Assembly (NCBI RefSeq): GCF_000974485.1
Contig: NZ_BBOM01000007.1
Coordinates: 682,001-746,000, forward strand
Direction of reading: 5' to 3'
Source: Streptomyces sp. NBRC 109706
Lineage (GTDB): Bacteria > Actinomycetota > Actinomycetes > Streptomycetales > Streptomycetaceae
DNA length: 64,000 bases
Position 1 is the first letter of the stretch, and the number at the start of each line of letters is the position of its first letter. Below are positions 46,594 through 54,657 of the stretch, piece by piece. The notes under the pieces are model-generated. The model was not told the DNA's origin. It saw only the letters and a program-made list of their open reading frames with translations, and made no database searches. Position numbers and translations under genes: made by a program.

Positions 46594-48600
46594 TCAGTCC
46601 CCGACCCGCACCCAGCTGGCCTCGGACGGGGTGCCGCTCTCGTCGGTGACGAAGACCATGTACCAGCCGGGCGGCACCAGGGACGGGTCCTCGGGCACCG
46701 TCAACGTGATCTCGCCGTCGCCGCGTTCCAGATCGAGCTGGATGGACCGCTGCTCCACGTCGGTGGTGTGGGTGACCGCGCTGGGGCGCATCAGCCGGGC
46801 GTTCTCGATCCGGCCGGCGTCCTCCGTCTCGTAGCCGATCTCCTCGCCGTACCCGACCTCCTCCGGCCCCTTGCCCAGCACCGGCCTGGTCTCCTCGCGC
46901 CCGTCGAAGAGATAGGGCGGGGTGAACACCTCGATCCGCTTCTCGAACTCGCCCATCCTGGTGTTGTCCCGGTCCCCGTAGAGCGGGTCGGAGCCGAACG
47001 TCGCCACCCGGCCGTCGGGCAGCAGCAGCGCCTCCGAGTGGTAGTTCCGCCCCACGGTGGGATCGGCCGCCGGCACGAACGCGTCGCCGGCCGGATCGTA
47101 GAACTGCGCCTTGAGCACGTCGCTGTGGCCGCGCCCCCGGTAGTCCGTCGAACCGCCCGAGGTGAAAACGGTGTCGTCGGGCATCAGCACGCTGCTGAGA
47201 TAGCGGGTGCCCTGCGGCAGGCTCGGGCCCTCGCGGTAGGTGGGGTCCCGCTCGGTCAGGTCGACGATCGCGGTCCGCTCGGTCGACTTCTCGGACTCGC
47301 CCACGCCGCCCCCGCCCAGCACCATGAACCGCTGGTCCTGCGCCGGCGGCAGCAGCAGGGACGCGGACGTCTCCAGCTGGTCGGGATCGGAGATGCCGCC
47401 GATCTCCTCGAAGGTGTTCTCCTCCAGATCCCACAGGCCCGGCGTCCGGCCCTCGTCCGCGGGGCCGTAGCCGGCGTTGGAGCCGGTGTAGAAGATCTTG
47501 CCGCCCTGGGTGAGGAAGAGCGCCGGATAGGTCGGGAAGTACCGTTCGGGGCCCTCGGACCAGGTCTTGGTCTTCGGGTCGTAGATCTCGTTGACGCCCG
47601 GCACCACCTCGCCGACCTCGTCGAGTCCGGAGACGGTGAGCACCCGGCCGTCGGGCAGTGTGGTCAGCGTCGGGTACCAGCGGGCCTCGGCCATCGGGTC
47701 GACCGGGACATAGCGCTCGGCCACCGGATCGAACTCGTAGGCCACGTCGATGCCCTGGAAGTCCTGGTCCTCCAGGGTGAGTTGGTTGGCCAGACCATAG
47801 AAGTTGCGGGCGTCGTCGCCGGTCAGGCCGAGGATCTCGTACTGGGCCGGCTCGGTGGCCACGCCCTGCTCGCCCTCCTCCACCGCGGTGACGAAGACCC
47901 GCACCTCGCTCGCGGTGATCTCGATCTCGGGCTCGGCCGCTTCCTCCCCGTCGTCCCCCTCGTCCGCGGCCTCCCCCTCGGTGGCCGGCTCCGTCTCCTT
48001 CTTCTCGGCCGGCGGGACGGTGACCGTCGCCACGGTCTCGTAGAGCTGGCCGTCGGGGGCGCGCAGTCGGGTGCCCTCGGGGAACTCGCGCTTCTGGTCC
48101 GGGTCCTCGTTCTTGATCAGCATCGCGCCACCGGCGTGGGTGACGGCGTCCCCCAGCACCTCGTAGCGCGCGGTGCCGCCGGCCACCAGCATCCGGCCGT
48201 CGGGGAGCTGGGCGTGCCCGGCGCAGAACAGGTCGTCCGGCGTCCGCACCGTGGTGAAGGTGTTCTCCTCCGGGTCCCACAGGACGCTGTCGAAGGTGCC
48301 GGCGTCGAACTGGTCCTCGTTGTTGCCGGAGCCAGCGATCAGCAGCACCTTGCCGGTGTGCAGCAGGGCCGCGTGGATGGCGTTGGTGCGGAACTCCTCG
48401 GGGACGTCGACCACCTCCCAGGAGCCGTACCGCGCCTGGTACGCGGGCCTGGATATCCGGTACTCGTGCAGCCGCTCCTGGGCGAAGCTCACCGCGGCCG
48501 GCGCGTTCAGGCCCACCAGCAGCAGGGAGACGCCACTGCCCAGGGCGAGCTTCCGCAGGCGGGGGCTGGGGCGGTATCGGGTGCGTCGTGCGTGGCTCAT
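46594..48600 (-). CDS. glxA: Radical copper oxidase GlxA (galactose/glyoxal oxidase-like)
   Basis: The 668-residue membrane-anchored copper enzyme has an N-terminal anchor (about 18-40), a seven-bladed Kelch-type propeller and a C-terminal Ig-like domain (DUF1929). The Cys-Tyr cofactor pair is Cys126 (DLFCAGH) and Tyr309 (ARWYPTL), with the stacking Trp308. Copper ligands are Tyr520-His521 (GRNYHSEA) and His611 (VTHTTDV). It should oxidise an alcohol or aldehyde on the CslA glycan, releasing H2O2, at hyphal tips. An acidic insert (about 197-228, Glu/Asp/Ala-rich) interrupts the propeller; I do not recall it in S. lividans GlxA. Its start overlaps the cslA stop (ATGA). Confidence 0.93.
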   Translation of the reverse strand: MSHARRTRYRPSPRLRKLALGSGVSLLLVGLNAPAAVSFAQERLHEYRISRPAYQARYGSWEVVDVPEEFRTNAIHAALLHTGKVLLIAGSGNNEDQFDAGTFDSVLWDPEENTFTTVRTPDDLFCAGHAQLPDGRMLVAGGTARYEVLGDAVTHAGGAMLIKNEDPDQKREFPEGTRLRAPDGQLYETVATVTVPPAEKKETEPATEGEAADEGDDGEEAAEPEIEITASEVRVFVTAVEEGEQGVATEPAQYEILGLTGDDARNFYGLANQLTLEDQDFQGIDVAYEFDPVAERYVPVDPMAEARWYPTLTTLPDGRVLTVSGLDEVGEVVPGVNEIYDPKTKTWSEGPERYFPTYPALFLTQGGKIFYTGSNAGYGPADEGRTPGLWDLEENTFEEIGGISDPDQLETSASLLLPPAQDQRFMVLGGGGVGESEKSTERTAIVDLTERDPTYREGPSLPQGTRYLSSVLMPDDTVFTSGGSTDYRGRGHSDVLKAQFYDPAGDAFVPAADPTVGRNYHSEALLLPDGRVATFGSDPLYGDRDNTRMGEFEKRIEVFTPPYLFDGREETRPVLGKGPEEVGYGEEIGYETEDAGRIENARLMRPSAVTHTTDVEQRSIQLDLERGDGEITLTVPEDPSLVPPGWYMVFVTDESGTPSEASWVRVGD

Positions 48601-50465
48601 AGGTCGGCTCCCACGGGACGTCGCGGCGGTCGCTCACCGCCTGGTTCGGTCGGGCGATCGTGGTCGGTCGGCGGCTCGGCGGGCAGCAGGGCCGGTCGGC
48701 GCACCGTGCCGAGGCGGGCCCACTGGCCCTGGGCGCGGTGTCGGCCCACGGCGCGTCGGCGCTGGTCGCGGCTGCTCCAGGCCCAGATGGCGGGGGGTGC
48801 CAGCGAGACGGCCAGGGCGATCACCGCCCAGGTGCGCATGGCCGCGTGGGTGTGGCCCAGCGCCATCGAGACCAGCAGGGCCACGGTCAGCAGCGCGGCC
48901 CAGCCCAGATGCCAGCGGAAAGTCGCCGGCTGGTCGGGGCTGGCGGCGCCGCCCTTGGGCGTGACCACAAAGGTCGACTTCCGGCACAGCAGCGTGTCCG
49001 CCAGTGAGCGCGCGTAGATCGGCGCGGAGAGCGCGGACATCAGCATCCCGGCGGTGCCGGAGGAGCCGGCCGGCTCGTGCGGCGAGACATTGTGCCTGCG
49101 GTTCCACACGTAGAGGCCGATCTGGAGCGCGGCCACATCGCTGTAGAGCATCAGCCAGACGGAGGACGAGACCTGCGTGCCCGAGGCGCCGAGGACCAGA
49201 TAGAGCACACAGCCCAGGACGCCCAGCGTCCAGGTGATCGCGGCCATCGGGTAGAAGGCCAGCATCAGCGAGTAGTTGAGCAGGGTCCCGGGCCGGTGCG
49301 GGGCGCCACCCCGGCCGTACTGGCGCAGCAGCGTCTCGTAGGTCCCGCGCGACCAGCGCAGCTGCTGGGTGAAGAAGTCCGTCCAGGACGAGGGCCCCTC
49401 GCCGACGGCCAGCACGTCGGGGGTGTAGACGGACCGCCAACGGTTGCCGGTCTCCGGGTTGACGGTACGGTGCAGCTCGAAGCCGGTGGCCATGTCCTCG
49501 GTGACGGAGTCGCGCAGCCCGCCGATGGACCGCAGCGCCGAGATCCGCACCGCGTTGTTGGTGCCCACGAACATCGGGGAGCCGTAGCGGTTGCCGGCCC
49601 GCTGGATCAGCGCGTGGAAGAGGAACTGCTGGCTCTCCGCCGCCTTGGTGACCGGCCCGTCGTAGTTGCCGTACACCTGCGGGCCGACGACGAACGCCAC
49701 GTCGGGGTCGCGGAAGTAGCCGAGCATCCGCTCCAGATAGCCGGGCAGCGGGACATGGTCGGTGTCCACGGAGGCGAAGATGTCGTAGTCCTCGCCGTGC
49801 GCGTCGAGCCAGGCGTTGTAGTTGCCGTGCTTGGTCCTCGCCCGGTGCGGTCCGCTCTCCTGGTTCCAGTGGGCGACGCCACGGCGGCTGAAGTGGTGCA
49901 CATCGAGTTCGGCGCACATCTCGCGCGCGTCCTCGCTGTCGCCCTCGTCCAGCAGCCAGATGTCCAACGGGCCGACGTGCCGCAGCCGGGTGGCGCCCTC
50001 CAGGGTGGCCCGCACCATGGCGAGCGGTTCCTTGCCGGGGACATAGGTGGTGAGGAAGGCGACCCGGGTGCCCGTCTCGGGGAACACCGGGACGGGGTCC
50101 CGGGCGACCAGCGTGGCATGCGCCACCGAGACCACGTTGATCAGCCGGAACAGCTCGATCAGGGCGATGCACCCGAGCATCACGGCGTCGGCGACCAGCA
50201 GCCAGAGCGGCGCGTGGCTGCGCTCCGTCCAGTGGCTGGGCCAGACGAGCCACAGCAGCAGCACCAGGGAGAGCGTCGGCGCCAGCGTCATCAGCAGGGT
50301 GGCTCGTCTGCGGTGCGGCTCGCGCGTGATCAGGCCGCGGTACGCCACCCGGTACGCCGGGCCCGGCTCGGTGAGCGGGCCCGCGAGGCGGCTGAATCTC
50401 TCGTACTCATACCGCTCAAGCCACACGAAGTCCTCCGGATCGGAACAGAAACCCAAAGCCGACAT
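48597..50465 (-). CDS. cslA: Cellulose synthase-like glycosyltransferase CslA
   Basis: The 622-residue GT2 membrane enzyme builds a beta-glucan-type polymer at hyphal tips. Two helices (about 58-100) precede the catalytic domain with Asp motifs (LDEGDSED, ASVDTDHVPLPG, VTEDMATGFEL) and the processivity motif QQLRWSRGTYE. About five more helices follow. There is no PilZ domain. ATG 50465 gives the conserved start but lacks a clear ribosome binding site. It is first in an overlapping operon with glxA. Distance to scy and filP in this window is under 8 kb, and CslA is reported to interact with polar-growth proteins. Confidence 0.92.
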   Translation of the reverse strand: MSALGFCSDPEDFVWLERYEYERFSRLAGPLTEPGPAYRVAYRGLITREPHRRRATLLMTLAPTLSLVLLLWLVWPSHWTERSHAPLWLLVADAVMLGCIALIELFRLINVVSVAHATLVARDPVPVFPETGTRVAFLTTYVPGKEPLAMVRATLEGATRLRHVGPLDIWLLDEGDSEDAREMCAELDVHHFSRRGVAHWNQESGPHRARTKHGNYNAWLDAHGEDYDIFASVDTDHVPLPGYLERMLGYFRDPDVAFVVGPQVYGNYDGPVTKAAESQQFLFHALIQRAGNRYGSPMFVGTNNAVRISALRSIGGLRDSVTEDMATGFELHRTVNPETGNRWRSVYTPDVLAVGEGPSSWTDFFTQQLRWSRGTYETLLRQYGRGGAPHRPGTLLNYSLMLAFYPMAAITWTLGVLGCVLYLVLGASGTQVSSSVWLMLYSDVAALQIGLYVWNRRHNVSPHEPAGSSGTAGMLMSALSAPIYARSLADTLLCRKSTFVVTPKGGAASPDQPATFRWHLGWAALLTVALLVSMALGHTHAAMRTWAVIALAVSLAPPAIWAWSSRDQRRRAVGRHRAQGQWARLGTVRRPALLPAEPPTDHDRPTEPGGERPPRRPVGADL

Positions 50466-50521
50466 ATCAACGTCACGTCAGAAAGTGGGCTCTGTCGAAC
50501 CGGAGCGGTCCGAGCGAGCGA

Positions 50522-50546
50522 CCCGGGGTGCGCGGAGCACCCCGGG
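50522..50546 (-). terminator. Hairpin after DUF3817 copy 2
   Basis: CCCGGGGTGC (50522-50531) pairs with GCACCCCGGG (50537-50546) around a GCGGA loop, 13 nt past the DUF3817 stop and about 57 nt before cslA. It probably separates the two transcripts. Confidence 0.7.
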
Positions 50547-50558
50547 GAGACGCCTGGG

Positions 50559-50903
50559 TCAGGCGTTGACGACGCCCTCCTTGCGGGCCCGGGCGGCGAT
50601 CACGGCGTCACCCTCGGAACGGCGCAGCCGCCGCTCGGCGAAGAAGCCGCCGACCGGCACCACGGACATCAGGAAGTACCAGGCGGCCGTCTTCAGCGGC
50701 CACTTGGCGCGGTTCCAGGCGTCGGCCCAGAACAGCAGATAGATGACGAACAGCGCGCCGTGCACGGCACCCAGCACGGGCACGGCGTTGAAGTCCGTGG
50801 TGCGCTTGAGCACCGAGCAGACCAGCAGCAGGAGGAAGGACACCGCTTCCGGCGCGGACACCAGACGCAGGCGGCGCAGGGCGGTGACGGTCTTGAGGTC
50901 CAT
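50559..50903 (-). CDS. DUF3817 family small membrane protein (copy 2)
   Basis: The 114-residue protein has three membrane segments and the family pattern VLGAVHGALFVIYLLFWADAWNRAKWP, with a basic tail (ERRLRRSEG). It is about the same size as copy 1 at 44489-44824 but differs in tail charge, copy 1 being acidic and this one basic. ATG 50903 is preceded by GAGAGAG. It is divergent from MarR copy 2, with three phased 10-nt repeats between them. Confidence 0.88.
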   Translation of the reverse strand: MDLKTVTALRRLRLVSAPEAVSFLLLLVCSVLKRTTDFNAVPVLGAVHGALFVIYLLFWADAWNRAKWPLKTAAWYFLMSVVPVGGFFAERRLRRSEGDAVIAARARKEGVVNA

Positions 50904-50937
50904 GGAACGCGCTCTCTCGAAAGCTTGCGAAACTACA

Positions 50938-50967
50938 AACAGGGGTGAACAGGGACGAACAGGGGAG
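50938..50967. promoter_or_regulatory. Three 10-bp phased direct repeats between DUF3817 and MarR genes
   Basis: AACAGGGGTG, AACAGGGACG and AACAGGGGAG follow one another with exact 10-nt period. They lie 35 nt upstream of the DUF3817 start and about 100 nt upstream of MarR. One-turn spacing suggests cooperative protein binding on one DNA face. Confidence 0.65.
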
Positions 50968-51050
50968 CCGGCGCATGTGAACGGATGCACAAGCATCGTC
51001 ATTGTGGCAGCCCCGGGAACGATCAATGTCGGGGGGTCCGTGCCGTTCGT

Positions 51051-51056
51051 TAGGGT
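51051..51056 (+). promoter_or_regulatory. -10 box TAGGGT of MarR copy 2
   Basis: TAGGGT ends 8 nt before ATG 51065 with no ribosome binding site, consistent with a leaderless mRNA. Confidence 0.5.
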
Positions 51057-51064
51057 TCGGTCCC

Positions 51065-51541
51065 ATGGACACCGACACTGGCACCCGCTGGCTCACCGAA
51101 GAGGAACAGCGGGCCTGGCGGACCCATCTGGAAGTCACCAGGCTGCTGGTCCACCAGTTGGAGCGGGATCTTCAGCCTTTCGGGCTGACCATGAACGACT
51201 ACGAGATACTCGTCAACCTCTCCGAGTCCGACGGCCGCCGGATGCGGATGAGCGATCTGGCCGCCGCCACCCTCCAGTCCAAGAGCCGGCTGTCGCACCA
51301 GGTCACCCGGATGGAGAAGGCCGGGCTCGTGCGCCGGGAGCACTGCGACTCGGACAAGCGGGGGCTGTTCGCCGTCCTCACCGAGCACGGCTGGGACACC
51401 ATGCGCGAGGTGGCCCCGCACCATGTGGCCTCGGTCCGCCGCCATTTCGTGGACCTGCTGGCCGCCGACGACCTGGCCGCCCTGGACCGCGCGCTGCGCC
51501 CGGTCGCCGACCATCTGCACCAGCGGCGCGGCAAACCCTAG
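51065..51541 (+). CDS. MarR family transcriptional regulator (copy 2)
   Basis: The 158-residue winged-helix regulator has an N-terminal dimer helix (RAWRTHLEVTRLLVHQLE), the helix-turn-helix (about 60-90, RMSDLAAATLQSKSRLSHQV) and the wing (VRREHCDSDKRGLFAVLT) with the DxR-type core. ATG 51065 is chosen because of the -10 box 8 nt upstream. Its stop is 1 nt from the histidine kinase stop on the other strand (convergent). It is probably autoregulated with the divergent DUF3817 gene through the repeats at 50938-50967. Confidence 0.9.
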   Translation: MDTDTGTRWLTEEEQRAWRTHLEVTRLLVHQLERDLQPFGLTMNDYEILVNLSESDGRRMRMSDLAAATLQSKSRLSHQVTRMEKAGLVRREHCDSDKRGLFAVLTEHGWDTMREVAPHHVASVRRHFVDLLAADDLAALDRALRPVADHLHQRRGKP

Positions 51542-51542
51542 G

Positions 51543-53069
51543 CTAGGCGATGCCGCGGGGCGCGGCCCGCGGATCGTTCTCGTCCGGGGCGATCGGGAGG
51601 CGGAGCGTGAAGAGGGCGCCGCCCTCCGGGGCCCGGCCGACCTCCAGGGTGCCGCCATGGCGGAGCGCCACGTCCCTGGCGATGGCCAGGCCGAGGCCGG
51701 CCCCGCCGTCGTCCCGGCTGCGGGCGTCGTCCAGCCGGACAAAGCGCTCGAAGATCCGCTCGCGGTCCGCCTCCGGCACCCCGTCGCCGTCGTCGGCGAC
51801 CGCCAACTCGGCCCAGCCGGCGGCCTCCCGCAGCAAGACCCGCACCCGGCCGGCCGCGTGCCGCTGCCCGTTGTCCAGCAGGTTGCCCAGCACCCGCGCG
51901 AGCTGTCCGCGCGAACCGCGCACCGTGACATCGGCCAACTCGTCGATCGCCACCGGATGGCGGTCCCCGTGCCGTTCGTCCACCTCCGCCCGCACCAGCC
52001 GCGCCAGTCGCACCGAACCGGCCAGCGGCCGCTCCCCCGCGTCCAGCCGCGCCAGCAGCAGCAGATCGGCGGCGAGCACCTGCAGCCGCACGGTGTCCTG
52101 CACGGCGCCCGGCACATCCAACAGCTCGGGATGCGCGGCGCCCACCTCCAGCTGGGTACGGAGCGAGGCGATGGGGCTGCGCAGCTCGTGCGAGGCGTCC
52201 GCGACAAAGCGGCGCTGCCGCTCGACGGAGGACTCCAACGCGGCCAGGGTCTCGTTGGTGGTCCTGGCCAGCCGGCCCACCTCGTCCCGCGCGGTCGGCT
52301 CCGGCACCCGCCGGGAAAGGTCCTCGGAGCGGGTGATCTCGGCCATGCCCCGGCGGATGCCCTCCACCGGGCGCAGCGCGCGGCGGGTGACCAGCCAGGT
52401 GACGCCCGCCACCACGGCCAGCAGCGCCGGCACCCCCACCAGCATCGAGGTCCGCACGCTGTCGATCGCGGCCCGTTCGATATCGAGCGGGGCGCCGGCG
52501 TAGACGATCAGATCCTCGTCCCAGGGGGTGTTCACCTCGACCACGGCGAAGCGGTACTCGCCGGCCTCGCCGTCGATCACCGCGCTGCCGGTGACCGTGC
52601 CGATCTCGTCGTCCAGCTCGCCGGGTCCTGGCAGCCCCTCGTCGTCACGGGTCTCGTCGACGTCCCCCGGGTCGTCGTCATCGTCATCGTCGCCGTCGTC
52701 ATCACCGTCGTCGGCGCGGCGTTCGTCCTGTTCGGTGGAGCCGCGTGGCGGGGCGTCGGGGGTGACCCGGGCGACGCCGGTGCCGGTGATCTCCTCAAGA
52801 CCGTCGCTGACCTGGTGGACCAACCCCTCGCGGTCCACCACCTGGACCGGGTTGCCGTCGTCGAGATCCAGCTCGTCCGGCGGCCGGCCGGTGGCCAGCT
52901 GGGCCGCCACATCACGCCCCGTGACCTCGGCCTGGAGATCGACCTGCTCCTCCAGATTGCTCCGCAGCAGCCACAGCAGCAGCAGGCCGGCCGCCACCAG
53001 CGCCACCGCGACCACGGCCGTGGCGCCCAGCGTGGCCCGCGCCCGGACGCTACCCAGCACGCCGACCAC
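51543..53069 (-). CDS. Two-component sensor histidine kinase with Asp-rich sensor domain
   Basis: The 508-residue kinase has two membrane helices (about 12-35 and 205-228) enclosing an extracellular sensor with an Asp run (DDGDDDGDDDDDDDPGD near 118-134). Behind the second helix are HAMP (about 230-285), the HisKA box DASHELRSPIASL with the phospho-His, the N box NLLDNGQRHA, and the G boxes (VADDGDGVP, GGAGLGLAIA). GTG 53069 lies 20 nt inside the regulator gene, so translation is coupled. The acidic sensor suggests detection of cations or cationic peptides (inference). The C-terminus converges with MarR copy 2. Confidence 0.93.
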   Translation of the reverse strand: MVGVLGSVRARATLGATAVVAVALVAAGLLLLWLLRSNLEEQVDLQAEVTGRDVAAQLATGRPPDELDLDDGNPVQVVDREGLVHQVSDGLEEITGTGVARVTPDAPPRGSTEQDERRADDGDDDGDDDDDDDPGDVDETRDDEGLPGPGELDDEIGTVTGSAVIDGEAGEYRFAVVEVNTPWDEDLIVYAGAPLDIERAAIDSVRTSMLVGVPALLAVVAGVTWLVTRRALRPVEGIRRGMAEITRSEDLSRRVPEPTARDEVGRLARTTNETLAALESSVERQRRFVADASHELRSPIASLRTQLEVGAAHPELLDVPGAVQDTVRLQVLAADLLLLARLDAGERPLAGSVRLARLVRAEVDERHGDRHPVAIDELADVTVRGSRGQLARVLGNLLDNGQRHAAGRVRVLLREAAGWAELAVADDGDGVPEADRERIFERFVRLDDARSRDDGGAGLGLAIARDVALRHGGTLEVGRAPEGGALFTLRLPIAPDENDPRAAPRGIA

Positions 53070-53727
53070 CGCCGGCCTCCAGCCGGTAGCCGGCGCCGCG
53101 CACGGTGACGATCAGCCCGGGGCCCAACTTGCGGCGCAGCGCGCTGACATAGACCTCGACGATATTGGGATCGCCCTGGTAGGCGAAGTCCCACCCGTGC
53201 TCCAGGATCTCCGCCTTGGACACCACCTCGCCGGCCCGGCCGGCCAGCCGCTCCAGCACGGTGAACTCCTTGGCGGTCAACGGGATCTCACGTTCCCCCC
53301 TGGTCACCCGCCGGGTGGACCGGTCGACCACCAGATCGCCGACCCTCAGCTCGGGCGCCGCGCCCCGCCCGCGCCGGCGCAGCAGCGCGCGCACCCGGGC
53401 GACCAGCACCACATAGGAGAACGGCTTGGTCAGATAGTCGTCGGCGCCGGTGTCAAGGCCCTCCGCCTCGTCGTACTCGCCGTCCTTGGCGGTGAGCATC
53501 AGGATCGGCGTCTCGTCCCCGGCGGCGCGCAGCGCGGCACAGACCCGGTAGCCGTTCATGCCGGGCAGCATGATGTCCAGCACAATGAGGTCGTAGGAGC
53601 CCTCGGTGGCCTGATGCAACCCGTCGGTGCCGGTATGCACCACGTCGACGGCGAAGCCCTCGGCCCGCAGCCCCTGGGCCAGCGATCTCGCCAGCCGCTT
53701 CTCGTCCTCGACTATCAACACGCGCAC
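53050..53727 (-). CDS. OmpR/PhoB family response regulator
   Basis: The 225-residue regulator has a receiver domain (about 1-115; acidic pair EDE, phospho-acceptor Asp51 in LIVLDIMLPG, LTAKD, and TKPF with the conserved Lys) and a winged-helix DNA-binding domain (about 125-218; LTAKEFTVLERLAGRAGEVV, NIVEVYVSALRRKL and VRGAGYRLE). It overlaps the kinase gene by 20 nt and should be phosphorylated by it. The divergent promoter carries 10-11-nt phased CTTCAG repeats, the expected binding-site style for this family. Confidence 0.94.
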   Translation of the reverse strand: MRVLIVEDEKRLARSLAQGLRAEGFAVDVVHTGTDGLHQATEGSYDLIVLDIMLPGMNGYRVCAALRAAGDETPILMLTAKDGEYDEAEGLDTGADDYLTKPFSYVVLVARVRALLRRRGRGAAPELRVGDLVVDRSTRRVTRGEREIPLTAKEFTVLERLAGRAGEVVSKAEILEHGWDFAYQGDPNIVEVYVSALRRKLGPGLIVTVRGAGYRLEAGGGRRAG

Positions 53728-53750
53728 GCGCCCAGCTTGGCAAACGAATG

Positions 53751-53787
53751 CTGAAGAAGTCTTCAGGTGCCTTCAGCTCGGCTTCAG
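53751..53787. promoter_or_regulatory. Response-regulator binding site: phased CTTCAG repeats
   Basis: CTTCAG occurs at 53761-53766, 53771-53776 and 53782-53787 (steps of 10 and 11 nt), and CTGAAG at 53751-53756 forms a CTGAAGA-AG-TCTTCAG inverted repeat with the first. The cluster lies 24 nt before the regulator start and 70 nt before the PepSY gene, so it can control both. Confidence 0.75.
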
Positions 53788-53856
53788 CAAGGATGCGACA
53801 CGGTGTGACCCGTTGGCATCGAGACCAACCATCGAACGAAGCTCGGGGAGGACCTC

Positions 53857-54594
53857 ATGAAGCGCAACATGATCGTCGCGATGGCGGCAGCGGGCGCCGT
53901 GATCGCCGGTGGCACGCTGGCGGGCGTCGCGCTCGGCGCGGGCGGTGACGACAAGGCGAGGACGGAGTCGGCGGCGCTCAGCGGCACCAGCGTCTCGCTC
54001 CGCGACGGGGGGACGGCGGCCGGCGCGGGCGACGACGACCGGGACGACGAGAGCGCCGATACGCCTCTGGTGCAGGACGAGGACTCGGCGGCGCAGCGCG
54101 CCGTGGTGACCGCGCTGGCCGAGGCGCCGGGAGTGGTCACCGAGATCGACCTGGAGCGGGACGACGACGACCCGCGCGGCTGGGAGATCGAGATCTACGG
54201 CGAGGGCGAGCGCTGGCACCGGGTGCTGGTCAGCGAGGACGGCACGGAGATCCTGGCCAGCCGCGAGGGCCGGTCGGACGACGACGATGACGACGACGAC
54301 CTCGCGGACGCGCGCAGCCTGCTGGCCGCCGAGACCAGCACGGACGCCCTGGCGGCCGTCGCGATCGCCGAGGCCCACACCGGGGCGCAGCTCCGCGAGG
54401 CGGATGTGGACGACGGCCGCTGGGAGCTGGAACTGCGCGGCGAGGACGGCACCGAGTACGAGATCGAGATCAGCCTGCAGAGCGGCGAGATCGTCGCCCA
54501 GGAGTCGGAACGCGACGACGACGATGACGACGACCACCGGGACGACGACCGGGATGACGACAACGGTCGGGACGACGACCACGACGACGCCTGA
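53857..54594 (+). CDS. Exported PepSY-domain protein with poly-Asp stretches
   Basis: The 245-residue protein has a signal-like N-terminus (MKRNMIVAMAAAGAVIAGGT) and two PepSY domains (about 72-130, AAQRAVVTALAEAPGVVTEI and GWEIEIYGEG; about 150-215, LAAVAIAEAHTGAQLREADV and RWELELRGEDG). Asp-rich blocks lie between and after them (DDDDDDDD near 140, and a C-terminal run of Asp, Arg and His). PepSY domains bind or inhibit extracellular partners; the Asp blocks suggest cation binding (inference). GGGGAGGA precedes ATG 53857. It is divergent from the two-component genes, a common target arrangement. Confidence 0.88.
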   Translation: MKRNMIVAMAAAGAVIAGGTLAGVALGAGGDDKARTESAALSGTSVSLRDGGTAAGAGDDDRDDESADTPLVQDEDSAAQRAVVTALAEAPGVVTEIDLERDDDDPRGWEIEIYGEGERWHRVLVSEDGTEILASREGRSDDDDDDDDLADARSLLAAETSTDALAAVAIAEAHTGAQLREADVDDGRWELELRGEDGTEYEIEISLQSGEIVAQESERDDDDDDDHRDDDRDDDNGRDDDHDDA

Positions 54595-54617
54595 CGCCCG
54601 GCCCCGCCGGGGCGCTC

Positions 54618-54654
54618 CCGCCCACCCGTCCCCCTTCTCGGGGCGGGTGGGCGG
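54618..54654. terminator. Bidirectional terminator hairpin, PepSY / meaB
   Basis: CCGCCCACCCG plus CCCC (54618-54633, one bulged T) pair with GGGG plus CGGGTGGGCGG (54640-54654). The hairpin sits between convergent stops at 54594 and 54658. Confidence 0.75.
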
Positions 54655-54657
54655 CAG

